In this document: positions 21,561 through 33,899 of the stretch, piece by piece
Position numbering within the stretch: position 1 is the stretch's first letter
Layout: each line of letters opens with the position of its first letter
Source: Vanilla planifolia
Lineage: Eukaryota > Streptophyta > Magnoliopsida > Asparagales > Orchidaceae
Assembly: GCA_023846275.1 (NCBI GenBank)
Contig: CM043868.1
Coordinates: 6,901,653-6,965,652, forward strand
Reading direction: 5' to 3'
Length of the DNA: 64,000 bases
Position numbers and translations under genes: made by a program
The notes under the pieces: generated by a model
Told to the model about the DNA's origin: nothing
The model's database searches: none
The model's input: the letters and a program-made list of their open reading frames with translations, nothing else

Positions 21561-23220
21561 GATACCAATATGCGATTATCATTTGCTTCCACTATATTGT
21601 TAAATTAATCATTCAAAGATATCCTTACTAATGTATGATTTTGTTCTCTTATTTGCTATTTCATTTTAATAAATCCTCAATCATTCCTTGACAACTAAAC
21701 TTAAAAAAAATTCTATCCATGTAAATTCATTTGAAATCATATAAGATGAACCAATTACACATATCTATACCCATGTGAGATACAAATCCATAATAAAAAA
21801 CTTTCACTAGCTAGAATGGTACTGTCAATTATAACTACCTATATAGCTTAGTCTTGGGATTTAAAATGAACAAACGTGATTAATCCCTACTTCCTAGCTT
21901 CTCTTGATAAACTATCTTCTTTCAAAAGGCATTGCTTTAAAAACACTTTCTTTCAAATTGCCAGATTTCTCTATTGATTAATCGATTTAATAATCAAGTC
22001 AAATTCCATTACATTTGTTACATTTTCTTGTACCAATACCACAAAAATAAACATCTTCTTTCAAATAAAAATATTAGGATTAGATTTCTATTTGATCTTA
22101 TAATTTTGCCACAATATACCATCTAATACAATATTGTTTATAGATGACCAATTTTCATATTTTGCACTAATTACTTGAACTCCTAAGATTAAACAACTTT
22201 ATTAATGACCACTCTTTTACAATGATGAACACTACAAATTTAGTTACACTTTGATTACCCTTATCTCTTTTAAGTTGGATTAAAACTTAAATTTTCAACA
22301 TTTCTTAATAATACTTTTCTCTAAACATTGATAGATAAACCAACAATTCTAGTTGTGAAAGTCATCACTCTTTTTCAATAATAATTAGTTTCTCATTTTA
22401 GCATAATTTTAATATTTCATTTTTTTACCCAAATTCCACCTTTATTAACTATTCAATAGATCATTTCTTTTATCCTCTTCATAGGTCCATTTCTTATTCT
22501 TTTTAAAATTGTTCTTTATTGAGCAAATTATTTAAATTTATTCATATCATGTGATTATTCCTCAATAACATATAGTATTTACCAAACTTCTATTTATCCA
22601 ACTTACTATTTGATTTACTTTGCCTAATAGATAAATAAGATTTAACTCATCATTTGAGATCCATTTCATGACCAATAAAGAATTATAGTTGCTTTAGCAT
22701 CACAATTCCCTTTGAATGCTTTCAATGTAATATTATTATCATTCCTTCACATTGTTTGTTTTGCTAACCTAAATAAATTTCCTTCCATCTTTTTTTTTTA
22801 TTTCTTTCTATATATTTATATCTTTTTGAACAAATTACAGAGTTGATTTACTCTTAAATCAGAGTCTTGTATTATCAACTATAACTTAACTCTAACTTTT
22901 CACATGCTTCATTTAAGGAAATCTTCATATAAGGAAATCTTAAAGACTCTCTTTAAAACAAAAATTCTAATACAATTCATTCTTAAGTAATTTTAAGCAC
23001 AACTTTTCATAATTATTCTCCTCTTTGAAAACAACATAACTCAATAACAATCTCAGTGCTCTAGCTTTACATATATTTAGGTAGACATCATCAATCTTTT
23101 TTTCTAAAGTACTTATCCTGCCTTTACTACCATCTCACAAAATCATCTAGATTCTAAAATTGCTCTTATATGGAATAAAATATCCAAAACATTTGATAGT
23201 GTTGTATTATTAATCACTAA
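21561..23220. other. AT-rich DNA, no gene seen
   Basis: No coding motif recognised on either strand. It would be the internal part of the element suggested at 21.5 kb if that call is right. Confidence 0.35.
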
Positions 23221-23224
23221 TCAT

Positions 23225-24935
23225 TGTGCTTTATTTGATGATAACAAACCTTAAGTGTTTCAAATGAATTTGACTTAATAAATTTTTAAATTTTAAATAA
23301 TTGATGCTTATATTAATGGGATAATTTAAAGAAGAAGAGAAGCTAAAGTGAAATCTCATGAAATGGATCTTGGTGAAAATGGCAAAGTACCAAGAAATAT
23401 GTTTTTGACATTACTTTTGGGTATTTCAATTTTATTTTTAGAATTTTAAGCATGATTAAAATTAGTTTTACAAGACACAAAAATATTAACTAACTTTTAT
23501 CTCTAATATCCTTGATCATCATCTTTGATTCAATATTTGAAATACATATTTCTCAAATATTTTATTACTATATTTGAAATTTTATTTGTTAGTAATGATT
23601 TAAATAAAAAATTTAAAATATAATATAAACAAAATTTTAATTACCTTCCTATAATCTATTCACCATTCATTGAATGCTACGGTGTTTCAGTTCGGATCAA
23701 GGAATGAATCCCAAAATCATTGAACACATTCGTATATGGCTATGATCTTGAACATATTATCCAAATCAACGTAATTAACTTTCTAATTATTGGTACACAT
23801 TGGTGATGAAATCACAAGTGAACTAAGAGACAGCCAACCTCGACATTAGGCTACCTCAAACATGCACCAAAATGCATATATGGTGAAACATGTTTTTCAA
23901 ATATACCATATGGGACTAAATGAATTATTTTTACCACACAACAAACTTCTAAATTATGGGAGTGATGTGAGTCATTTGATCACTCATTTTTATAATCAAA
24001 TTATCACTGTTATATCTAATCTTTCAAACAACTAATTCTTTTAGCCTTCCAATCGAGCAATGTTGTGATAACACAATCTAGATTTCTTCTACTCAATAAG
24101 TTAAATTCTATCTTCAGATGGAGATTCTGATCTAATAGCCCAGATCAAATGAATGTGTCTAAGAAGCGTAGATTGAATTCTATCATCTGATCGTGCTGTT
24201 TTTTTTTATCAAACAGTTGTGGTTTGGTCTGATCTATTGGCTCCAGTGCAATTGCTCTTTTAACCATTATTTTGAGCCATTTGACATTTTCTTAAAGTAT
24301 TAATTTTCTAAATTAAAAATTATGGAAGCAAAAAATTAAATGACTAATTTGGGCATTTAGTAAGTACTTTTAGTTGTTAAAAGATGTTTATAAATAGGAG
24401 AATTTTTTAACAAATTTTTTGATGAAAAATATTTACAAAATTCCAAAGAAGAATTCTCAAATCGCTATCTCAAAGCAATTCATAGTCGTTGCTAATCTTC
24501 GCCTCCTTAAGCTACACTTTTCTTCAATGAATTCAAAATTTCTTGATTAATCTTCAAGTAAGATAAGCTCTCATTTTCTCATTTTATAACTGATTAAATT
24601 AAAATAATTGTGCCTTGTTAAATATTTTGTTAAGCATGAGAATTTATTTGTATGGCTTTTTATCGTCATTTTCTTTGGTCTTTTACCAATTCTATTTTGA
24701 TTGTAAGACTATTGTAGCCTATTTTATATTTTTATTGTAAGGGTTTAACTTACTCATTTTTTAATAAAAGACTCATATAGTTTGCTTTTGTGCCCAATTT
24801 TTATCGGGTGTAGACGTAGGCCTTATTTTAAGATGAACCACCTAAAACTCGCTTGTGTACGCGTTCAAATTTTTATACTTTATTATTTTACTATTTATAA
24901 AGCTTTATTATCAAAATAAAAATAAAAATGTTTTA
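23225..24935 (+). mobile_element. possible solo Ty1/copia LTR
   Basis: The left part contains TTTATTTGATGATAACAAAC (about 23232), like the starts of many plant copia LTRs. A TATA-like TTATAAATAGG lies near 24390. The right part has GGGTGTAGACGTAGGCC then GATGAACCACCTAAAACTCG (about 24808-24853), similar to the U5 of many plant copia LTRs. No primer-binding site or gag follows, so it would be a solo LTR. Confidence 0.4.
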
Positions 24936-25600
24936 AGAAATTATAATTTTTTAATTCTAGTAATTTACCTTTCTCTTACTAAATAACATTCAGATAGTAT
25001 TATTTTATTTTCATGATTAACTTTGATTTATTTTTCTCATAAAATAATAATAAAACCCTCTATAAGCCTTTTTTCATCACTCTCTATAAATTATAAAAGT
25101 CTCAAAAGAATATCATTAATATATATCACCTCCAACTACTTAAAATCAACCATACTCTCTTATCATCAAGCCTTGCCAAATATCATAACATCAAAGAGTG
25201 ATCTACTCTTCTTCCACTATCACTTCAATAATTCCAAATTGACCTTTAAAAATGCCTTGCAACATAAAACACTTAGTGATTATTTGTAACTATTCTCATT
25301 CCTATCTTCAAATTCTCTATTCCTGATCCAACCAAAGTGATAATCAACTATTCATATTATATTGATAGAATTACTTAACTACAAATTCGAAGAAATTATA
25401 TTTCTAATTTAATGCAAATAAGATTATACTTTTCTTTAATAAGAACATAATTTAAAAACCAATTATTTTTATTTTTTTCTTATCAAAATGACATGTTTAC
25501 TTAGTCTAGTATTGATCATATTATCCTGGTTACAAAATAAAGATATGTTTATCATTCTTTTTTTCCTTATATTACACTAACTAAACAAACACTTTTTGAC
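24936..25600. other. AT-rich intergenic DNA, no gene seen
   Basis: The 88-residue plus frame at 25023-25289 has no recognisable domain and is probably a chance frame. Confidence 0.4.
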
Positions 25601-25799
25601 TTTGTATTTTTGTTTGTAAAAAGAAATTTTATTTCTTTAAGGTTGTACAAGATTGCATTGAAAAGCACATCAAATGAACTATTTATGGGTGGTATGATAA
25701 CACTTTCAATGAAGGGAGATATTGAATTAGACTTGGTTGAACACCTTAAACGGTTGATTGATGTACTTGTTAGATGCGTGACCAGCATTGCTTTGTGGA

Positions 25800-26190
25800 G
25801 AACATCTTTGAATAGTAGTAATTTCTTTTTCTTCAATATTATTAATTTGGCCATCTTGAAATATGAAAGAATCCTGATGAATAGTGTTCTAGCTCTGTAC
25901 TCTGATCAGTGCTCAACAACTTACGTGGTGGAATATCCACATTTTTGTAGTCATATTAGTTTGATCTAGAGTATGCACTGATTTTGGACCATTATGTGCT
26001 CATCTTTAGAAATAGTAATGAAGTCTATTATTATAGTATGATTAATGTAGCCATCTTGGTACATGAAGGTGCTAAGGTGAATAACACTCCAAAATTGTAC
26101 TTCTCTGATCTCTGACCACCAAATTACATCGTGAATTAGTAGCATTATTGTTGTCGTATGAGTCTTATCTGGAGTATGCATTGATGACAT
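25800..26190. repeat. two diverged copies of a ~200-bp unit
   Basis: AATTTGGCCATCTTGAAATA (25843) and AATGTAGCCATCTTGGTACA (26044) start matching segments. They end with TAGAGTATGCACTGA (about 25969) and TGGAGTATGCATTGA (about 26170). The open frames of 119 and 74 residues here fall on the repeat and share no known domain. Confidence 0.6.
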
Positions 26191-26990
26191 ATTAGTGTGA
26201 TGTGGGACTTTATTAAGAATAACAAAGGAATAGCCAATGTCATCAATGATTGATGTGGGACTTTATTGGAGTAGTAACTATTGCTTGAATTATCAAAGTG
26301 AAGTTTTAGTCATTCATAGCCAGTGGCTTGACAAAGTGAATAATGTTTCACATTTTGACATACTAGAATGTTGGTTTATTTTAGTACTTTTTTCATAGGG
26401 TGTTGAGTTGGTAGTATCATCCAACTCAAAAAACATATAGGTATGACCTTAGATATTACATAAGATGAATTGATCACTCACTAAATTATGTAGCTATTTT
26501 TAAACAACATTGTAGAGTGGTGGGCTGTTCTTGTATAATATGGCTGTTGACTTTGTATAAGGTTTGGATATAGGAATTACCTGAGCTTTTGAATTGAATC
26601 AAAGCTTTAGTGTGCTTAGAAAGTTGATGAACTTTCCAAATGTATGACTTTTTTTTATTTATAATAGAATTTACTAGAGAATGTGGTACTTAGTTTTCCT
26701 CTTTTGTTTGTAGAATCCATGATAATGACATGTCATTTGTTACATTTCTAATTTGATGAATGTCTTATGCAACACTCTAATGTGCTTTGTAGGAACCTAT
26801 TATCATTTCGTAGGCTTGTTTGTCATCCTTCTCAAGGATTTTTTGTGATTTTTTACTTCATACCCTAGTTAGTTGATTTTTTAGCACTTGGCTAACTATA
26901 GCCAAAACACTAATTGGTATGATTGTTTTGACAATGTCATTTATGGGATTACTTTAATAATCTCCCATAATGGCTCCAATAAAATTTCTA
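26191..26990. other. intergenic DNA with a GATGTGGGACTTTATT direct repeat
   Basis: TGATGTGGGACTTTATT occurs near 26199 and again near 26250. Nothing else recognised. Confidence 0.45.
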
Positions 26991-26999
26991 TTGAATTTT

Positions 27000-29895
27000 T
27001 AACATGAAAAAATATTATTTTGGACTTGATTAGCTAATGGGAAACCTAGTGGATGTTTATAATACATTTCATAGACCTTTGAGTGACTAATGAAAGTAAT
27101 CCTATTTATGTAAGTATCATATCCTCTTTCCAAGTCCATAACATTGGGAAGCACCTAAAAATGTTGAGAAATTGAGAATTTATATTGAAGATGATACCTG
27201 TCATGGAGGCTTTGAATTCATATAATCTTTTGTTTCTAGGCCTTCAAATGTTCTAGAATATTAAGAGAGGAATGAGATGCATTACTACAAGGTAAGTTGG
27301 ACTACGTTTTGTGTCTTTCCACCATTTTCTTGTAATAACCTTGATTAGCTAGTTTAGTTTAAATTTAATGTCAAAAGGTTTGACATAAAAGTTACATGTT
27401 TCCTAGGCTATGTAACATTCCAAAAATTTGTGGTATAATGTGTCTCATTTGTGCAATGAGGGCATTTTTGAGACAAGATGAAAACTCAATTGTTTTAACT
27501 AATTTCAATATTTAAGCACTTATTTAAGATCCTCCAAACTAACATAGAAGTTTAGGCTAAATTCTCCATCTAGCTTACTTTCCAATATGTTCTGCTAATT
27601 TCTATCGACCTAAATAATTGGCTTTCTATTAAAGCCTTAGTTTTTTTCTATGTTTTTCCACATTTCTAATTTGTTTACTATGTTTTTTGGAATATTCTAG
27701 TTTTGATCTCATATATTGAACCCAAAGAGACTCCTTAGGTAATAATTTCTAGTTTTTTTTTCATGAAGTCAATATTCTCTCATTTAGATAATTTATACCA
27801 AGACCATTTTCATCAACTAGAGCACATAGCTTGTCTCATTTCCTCCAATGATGTTTGTGACTTTCCTTATAATCACCTCCATAAGAAGTCATTCATGATC
27901 TATTTTAGTTGGTTTATTACTTGCTTTGTTGGATGCATTGCCATCAGAGCATAAGAAGGAAGTTGATAACAGTTTTTTTTTTTTATTTTGCTAATTCTTT
28001 TTTCATTTTTTCTACCACCAAGTGATAGTATATGGGTATCTTCTTATCATTAAAAATTAGGCATCCTAGATATGAGATGGGCATGAAACCTAGCTTAAAA
28101 CTTAGAATCTTTTCAATTTTATTAATTGATAAAGATTTTATATTGCTTGCTATGTAGAATTTTGAATTTTTGGGATTTAATCTACATATCTATTGATTGT
28201 TAGAATATTCAAATTGTTTTGACTAATTTTAAATCTCCCCTACTAAAAAAAATAAAATCATTTATCTAACAAAGATTAATGACTAAGGTGCAGCATCGAG
28301 TTGTTAAATTTTGTAATGTTTTTTTTGAAATAGATCTTTGAAAGCTTTGCTAAAGGTTTCCTTGGTAGTTATAAATAATACTAGAGAGATTGGATTGCCT
28401 TGCTAAATCCCCTTTGATGTTCAAAGAAGCCACTAGGAGAACCATTAATGGTTAATAACAACCAATTATTTGATGGATATTTTTCATCAAACCATAGAAT
28501 TTTTGGGAAAAATGAAATATTTTTAAGACTTTGATTAGAGAATCTTAGGATATACTATGGAAGGCATTCTTAACGTCTAACTTAATTATATAATTATTCT
28601 TTTGTTTTTTTGTTAATTAACTTTAACTACTCTTATGAAATTAAAACGTCGTCTAAAATTTCGCATTTTTTAATGAAAGTAGATTGTTATGGAGAATTGG
28701 TAGTTAGGAGTATTGTTTGTAATTTGTTGGTTAGAAGCTTTCAAAGGAACTTTACCAATGTTGCACACTCTTATGGGTTTAAAATCTAGAAATCTTGTTG
28801 GGTTTTTGCATTTTGGAATGGGTACTAGATTTATATTAGTTAGGCTTTTAGAATTGGGTTGCTTGCTAAGAAAGATTGGGTTGGCTCTAGTAGGTCTTAA
28901 GCTATAAATTCCTAACATTTAATGAAAAATATACACTAAAATAGTGTTGCATAGGACCACTATCCCTGTTAAGTTGGAATATCACTTGCTTTACTTCCTC
29001 TACTCTTATTTTCTTTAATAGAATATTATTATTTGTCTGTTTTATTATATGTAGGATGCTACTTAGGATTTTTTTTCATCTCCTTTGATTTATTTTTTTT
29101 GAGAGTAATGAATGGAAGAACTCCATTGCTCATTTTATTTGCATTTGTCGTAGTATTTTGGAGCCATTGTGGACTATAATTTTAGTTATGTTGAGCCTTG
29201 ATTTTTTTCATTTACTAAAATCAGGGAAAATTTTATACTTTTTTCTTCTTCTTTTAATCAATTTTCTCTTGCTTTCTAATTCTAAAAAAGTTTCTTCCTT
29301 GAGAGTTCCTTTAAAAGTTTCTTATTAGCTTTCTTGAGCTTAATCCAGACTTCCTCTAAGCTTTGCTCTTGAAATCTTTCTTCACATTCCTTTGCAATTA
29401 ATTCATTTTACATAATTGCTTTGAAGATGTCCTTAAAAGTGTTGTGATTTTATATTTTAACTACCCTTTAAACTCCTTTTTTTAAAAGATCTGGTATTCA
29501 TTCCAAATTAATGAGTGGAGATGGATTAACTATTTTAAATAGTCTCTTAAATGCTTGGATGAGAAACTCTTATGTTCTAAAACTTAAATTATTTAGGACC
29601 AATAGGTTAATCCTTAAGTTGCTATAAAATGAGTAGAGAATGGTCTAAACCAATTTTGCAAAGGTTTCAAACTCAAGCATTATTGTTAGAGTCCATCAGT
29701 TTCTTATTAGCTAGAATTTTATCCAATTGTTTCCATACCTAATGACCTTTCTTCTTCTAGCCTTGGTGTAAGTAGAGCTCATGAAAGGAAGGTCAATTAA
29801 TTTGCATTCATTTTGGTAGTTAATGAAATCTTTTATAGTTTTATAGATGGAATTGAGTGGCCTTTGTATTCATTCAATTGAATCTATGAAATTGA
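27000..29895 (-). mobile_element. degenerate LINE (L1-type non-LTR retrotransposon): endonuclease, reverse transcriptase, C-terminal part
   Basis: Read on the minus strand, an AP-endonuclease end lies at about 29895-29700 (GNFNFIDSIE, then NECKLIDLPFMSSTYTKARR). Reverse transcriptase begins at about 28890 (NLVPIPKCKNPTRFLDFKP) and continues near 28600-28380 (YIIKLDVKNAFHSIS, then NGSPSGF- and RG-DPL-like blocks in shifted frames). A C-terminal block at about 27960-27740 reads YALMAMHPTKQVINQ, then MNDFLWR and a FMKKKL end, as in plant L1 elements upstream of the zf-RVT region. The limits are approximate. The 5' part (ORF1 and endonuclease start) is missing where the LTR remnant begins at about 29908. 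Stops and frameshifts throughout make it inactive. No 3' poly(A) tail was placed. Confidence 0.8.
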
Positions 29896-29907
29896 AATTC
29901 CCTTGAT

Positions 29908-30920
29908 GTTTTTGTGTGGTGTTCTCACCTTAAGCCTTTGTTAGTTGGCCTTCTTTTTAGAGTAGTAGTGGTAGTGGAAGAGTGGAAATGGCAAGGAGTA
30001 AAGAAAGAAGGCGAAGAAGAAGATGGTTTTTGTTACAAGGAGATTGGATTCTACAAGAAGATTCTTTTTAAGAGTTTTTTTGAATTAACAAAATTTTGAT
30101 TCTTTGTATTCTTAATTATAAGTTTTGACTTCTATAAGTTCTAACTTATCTCATACATCATTCTCACCCTTTTTATATAAAATTTTTGATATAATATTTA
30201 ATTATAAAAAGTCTATGATTTATACTAGAAATAAAAAATTTTCCCAAATTTTACAAATTTTACTTGATCTATACCTATCCATGCCTATGCATCTATAGTC
30301 GTATAGCCATGGCAAAGTGGCATTTCACGTGTATGCGTACTGCTTCTATGTGTGGATAGCCCTCTATACACACATTGATTGCAACGATGTGGTAAGTGTA
30401 CTTATCACACATATGTATAACATGTGCATGATTGATGGCTGATAGGATGCATGTACAATACCCAGCTTTATGTGATTGCTTGTGCTAGCATCTGTAGAAT
30501 CCTAGTCAGCATGTCACACTACATGCTTCATTCATGGTGCTTGGCTAACATGTTATAACATGTGCTCTGGCATTCATATAATGAGTCTCCAAGTGCAGCC
30601 TAGCATGTGACCCTACTGCTTTATGTGGTGTCATTTGATTTTCATCATTTTGACACCTTCCATGATTTGTTTCTTCTATTTTGGATTCATTGAGCTTAGA
30701 AGTAAACTCTTGATCATGGTTCCCTTTTTTTTGATATTTTAGTCCTTACCCTCTAAGATCTTCTTGCCTATCTAGGCTACCACTTGAGCTTTCACTTAAG
30801 TCTAAATCCATAGCTTCAACCCTTTGGTACATTTTCAATATCATGATCAATCTTTTCAAATCTATGTATATGAGTTTCACTAATGACCCTTATATCACTT
30901 AGGCAAACCTGAGTCATTAC
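29908..30920 (-). mobile_element. gypsy-type LTR (LTR family A, copy 2)
   Basis: The reverse complement of 29908-30200 aligns by eye with 31190-31345 and 33400-33580. Shared features are CTTAAA-GAA-CTTCTT then TCCAATCTCCTTG, CTTGCCATTTCCACTC and CTACTCTAAAAAGAAGG. The section 30260-30640 is less AT-rich and dense in CATG and TGCA words, as in the other copies. On the minus strand GAGTCCTTTAAGAAGGGTGT at about 30943 looks like a polypurine tract before the LTR. The outer boundary near 30920 is inferred. Confidence 0.5.
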
Positions 30921-31129
30921 ACCCTTCTTAAAGGACTCTCTTGGCCAACATAGAATCCCATGTCATCATCTAAGGTGTATAACACATGGATTAAGAGCCT
31001 AAACATGATTACACTTGATCTTATCTAATAATCCAAGCTATGCATAGTGTTTATCATACATCTAGGTGAACAACCAACTACTTGACTGAGGCTAGCATCA
31101 CCTTTAAGGCTAAAGCTAAAAGTTAATAA
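30921..31129. other. unassigned sequence between two LTR copies
   Basis: Probably the 3' internal end of the minus-strand element whose LTR lies to the left. No coding recognised. Confidence 0.3.
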
Positions 31130-33580
31130 ATCTTCAGTGAATTCTAAGAAATAAAATTTGATAAATTTAAAACCTTATAAAAGGAAACTTCTTAGAAAAT
31201 TTGATCTTTTTTTGTGGCTAAAACTCTCTTATCTCTCTCATTCTTCCATTGCCCCTTACCATTTCCATGCTTCCACTTTCATTGTTGCTACTCTAAGAAG
31301 AAGGCTTGTTAATGAGGGGTTTGAGCAAGAATATCTCATGAGAAAATCATATTATTTTAGATATTGGAGTGCTTTAATTCAAAATTGATAGATGATGAGC
31401 AAGCCACAAAAAAAAGTTGGAGATTAAAGAGGTGGTGCTAAAACCCTAAGCTTAGGGATATAAGTAGCTCTATTATCCCAACAACTACTTGTGTTAATTG
31501 AGGTGGTGCTAAAACCCCAATCCTTTTTACTATTAATCCAAAATAAAAATCGTTAAAAAATATTCTTATTAAAATAAATTCTAGATTAAGTAGTAATCCT
31601 AAAATAATTAAAGATAAAGATGAGGATGACATTAATCTCACTTTTTTGATGCACGATAATCAACAACATCCTTTCAAGATAGATGCTACACTTGATTTAC
31701 TAATTTATGATGATATAAAAGATGCAAAATAATAACATACCTTGTTGGAGTAATGAGAGACATTTTTTTTCTATACAATTATTCATAAACAAATAAGATA
31801 ATGTATGTTTTATAGAAAATGATGAGTCATATGCTATCTTGGTGAAATAGTTTCCCAAGAAATGACATAATTATAGAAGTACTTTGGAGCCAATTTAAGA
31901 AATTAATTCATGAAGAATTTTATCCCATAGATTATATAGATGAAATATAAAGAAAGTGGCATAGCCTACAACACCGATAAATAGTGTAAGAATATACCAC
32001 AAAATTCTAATACCAAGCTGTGAGTATGGGAATATCTATTAAAGAGATACAAACTTTATCAAAATATATTATAAGTCTATACAATCATATTACTACCAAA
32101 TTATCCACTTTTTAATTCAATCATTAATGTAAACTTGTACATTCATTATGTCTATCAAAAATGGATAAAACTTGAAAGACAAAACACCAAGGGGTTTGAG
32201 TGTAAGTTTAAAAATTAGTGATAAAAATAGAGTATTCTTCAACAAAATATGTTATAATCCTTCTACTAGTAAACAACTTATGTATTATGATCAATATAAG
32301 AAGATAAGATATTGAAAAATATATTTAAAACTATTTGATAAAAGCTTATAGAGAGTAAAGTACCTATTATAATTAAGACTAAAAAGGTACTTCAAACTCT
32401 TTTATAAGTTGATGAAAACTTATCTCTTATGATGAGCCCAAAGGTGATACTGCATGAAAAAAACAAAAAGAAATATTCATTATTAAAATATAAGTGAAGA
32501 TAGAGTTTTGTAGTGTAATTATTGACATTAGAAGTGAGAAGAATCTAATATTTAGGAGTCTTGTGGAAAGGTTGAAGTTAGAGACTACACCACATCTATG
32601 AATTTAATAATCTGAGATAAGAGTTTAGAAATAATACACGGTGAAGTTTTCCATCACTAAAAATAATATTAATGAAGTTAACTATGAAGTCTTGCCTCTA
32701 TATACTTGTCAAATTATATTAGAGAATCTCTACTTATGAGATTAAGATATCATCTAATACCAACATGCACATTAATATCAATTGAAGAAGGATGGACAAT
32801 ACTCCCCTCTAGCTCAAGGAAAAGATGCAGACAAAAAGTATTGTTGGTGTTGACCAAATGAAGAAGATGGTAAACACTTATGAAATATATGTGTTACTAA
32901 ATAAATAAAACAACCACTTGATGGGACTGATAGAAGTCTCAAACTTTCAAAGAAGAAAATCAAATAAGATTTATCAAAGAATTAGTCTGGAAAAAATATT
33001 AGACGACACTCGAATCTTAAAAATAAGGGACCTTTAGCCAGAAGATCACTTCAAATATTAAATCCAAAATGGATGAAAATATTTAAGAAAGGAAACAAAA
33101 TAGAAAAATTGATAGTATAGCACAAAGTAGTAAGGTTATATGCTAGGCTACAACTGTAGACCCATTATAGGCATGCTAGAGTGCACATTACAACATGCTA
33201 GCCAAGCATCGCATACTCTGTTGTGGGCATGTACACTGAGGGATGTGGTGCATTGGGTGCCCATGTGGGGTGAAATTTTTGAAATTTTATATTTTTGGTT
33301 GAAAGCATATATTTTTTTTCTTTTATGATCAAATATTATATCCCAATCTCTATATAAAGTGGTGAAAAGGATGTATAAAAAAATTCAATGAATTCTAGTA
33401 GTCAAATCTTCATGAATTTAGAACCTCTTAAAGGAAACTTCTTAGAAAATTCAATCTCCTTGGTGCTACACATCTCTTTTTTATTATTATTCTTCTATTT
33501 TTATTACTATTACTCTAAGAAGAAGGTCTTCTAATTAGAGCTGAAAGCAAGAACAGCTCATGGATAGATTAGGTGGGTTA
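31130..33580 (+). mobile_element. Ty3/gypsy element with LTR pieces, gag and protease only
   Basis: LTR-like direct repeats lie at about 31130-31390 and 33390-33580 (AAGGAAACTTCTTAGAAAAT in both; ACTCTAAGAAGAAGG in both). A further U3-like less AT-rich part sits at 33130-33280. Between them, gag appears at about 31880-32115 (EFYPIDYIDEI, KWHSLQ, VQEYTTKFQYQAVSMGISI). Protease-region sequence is at about 32500-32720 (VIIDIRSEKNLIFRSLVERL; the catalytic DSG of relatives is DIR here). Reverse transcriptase, RNase H and integrase are absent between protease and the right LTR. Stops interrupt all frames. It is either a non-autonomous derivative or an internally deleted copy. Neighbours are the LINE on the left and LTR family B on the right. 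Confidence 0.7.
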
Positions 33581-33899
33581 CCTCATATAATTAAATTATG
33601 GTTTATAAATAATTCTAAAATACTTTAGTAATTAATTAAATATTTAAATAAAAACTATAGATTCCAAAATAAGATATTAAGGAATTGATGAAAACCTTAT
33701 AATGAATAATAGTTGATTAGGGTTTTAGAGGAAACCTTAAAATTATTAAATAGTTGATTACAACTTTGAGGAAATCAAGGACATCTTTGATAGTCAATTA
33801 TGGTTAAAGAAATACTTTAGATGACTATAAATATTTAGTAATAATGATAATTTGGCAAGTTAAGCTTGATGATAATAAGTATTAATGTGTGAATCCTAT

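Noticed and set aside
28713..28907. 64-residue plus-strand frame
   Set aside because: It is antisense to the LINE reverse-transcriptase stretch, whose minus-strand reading has clear RT motifs.
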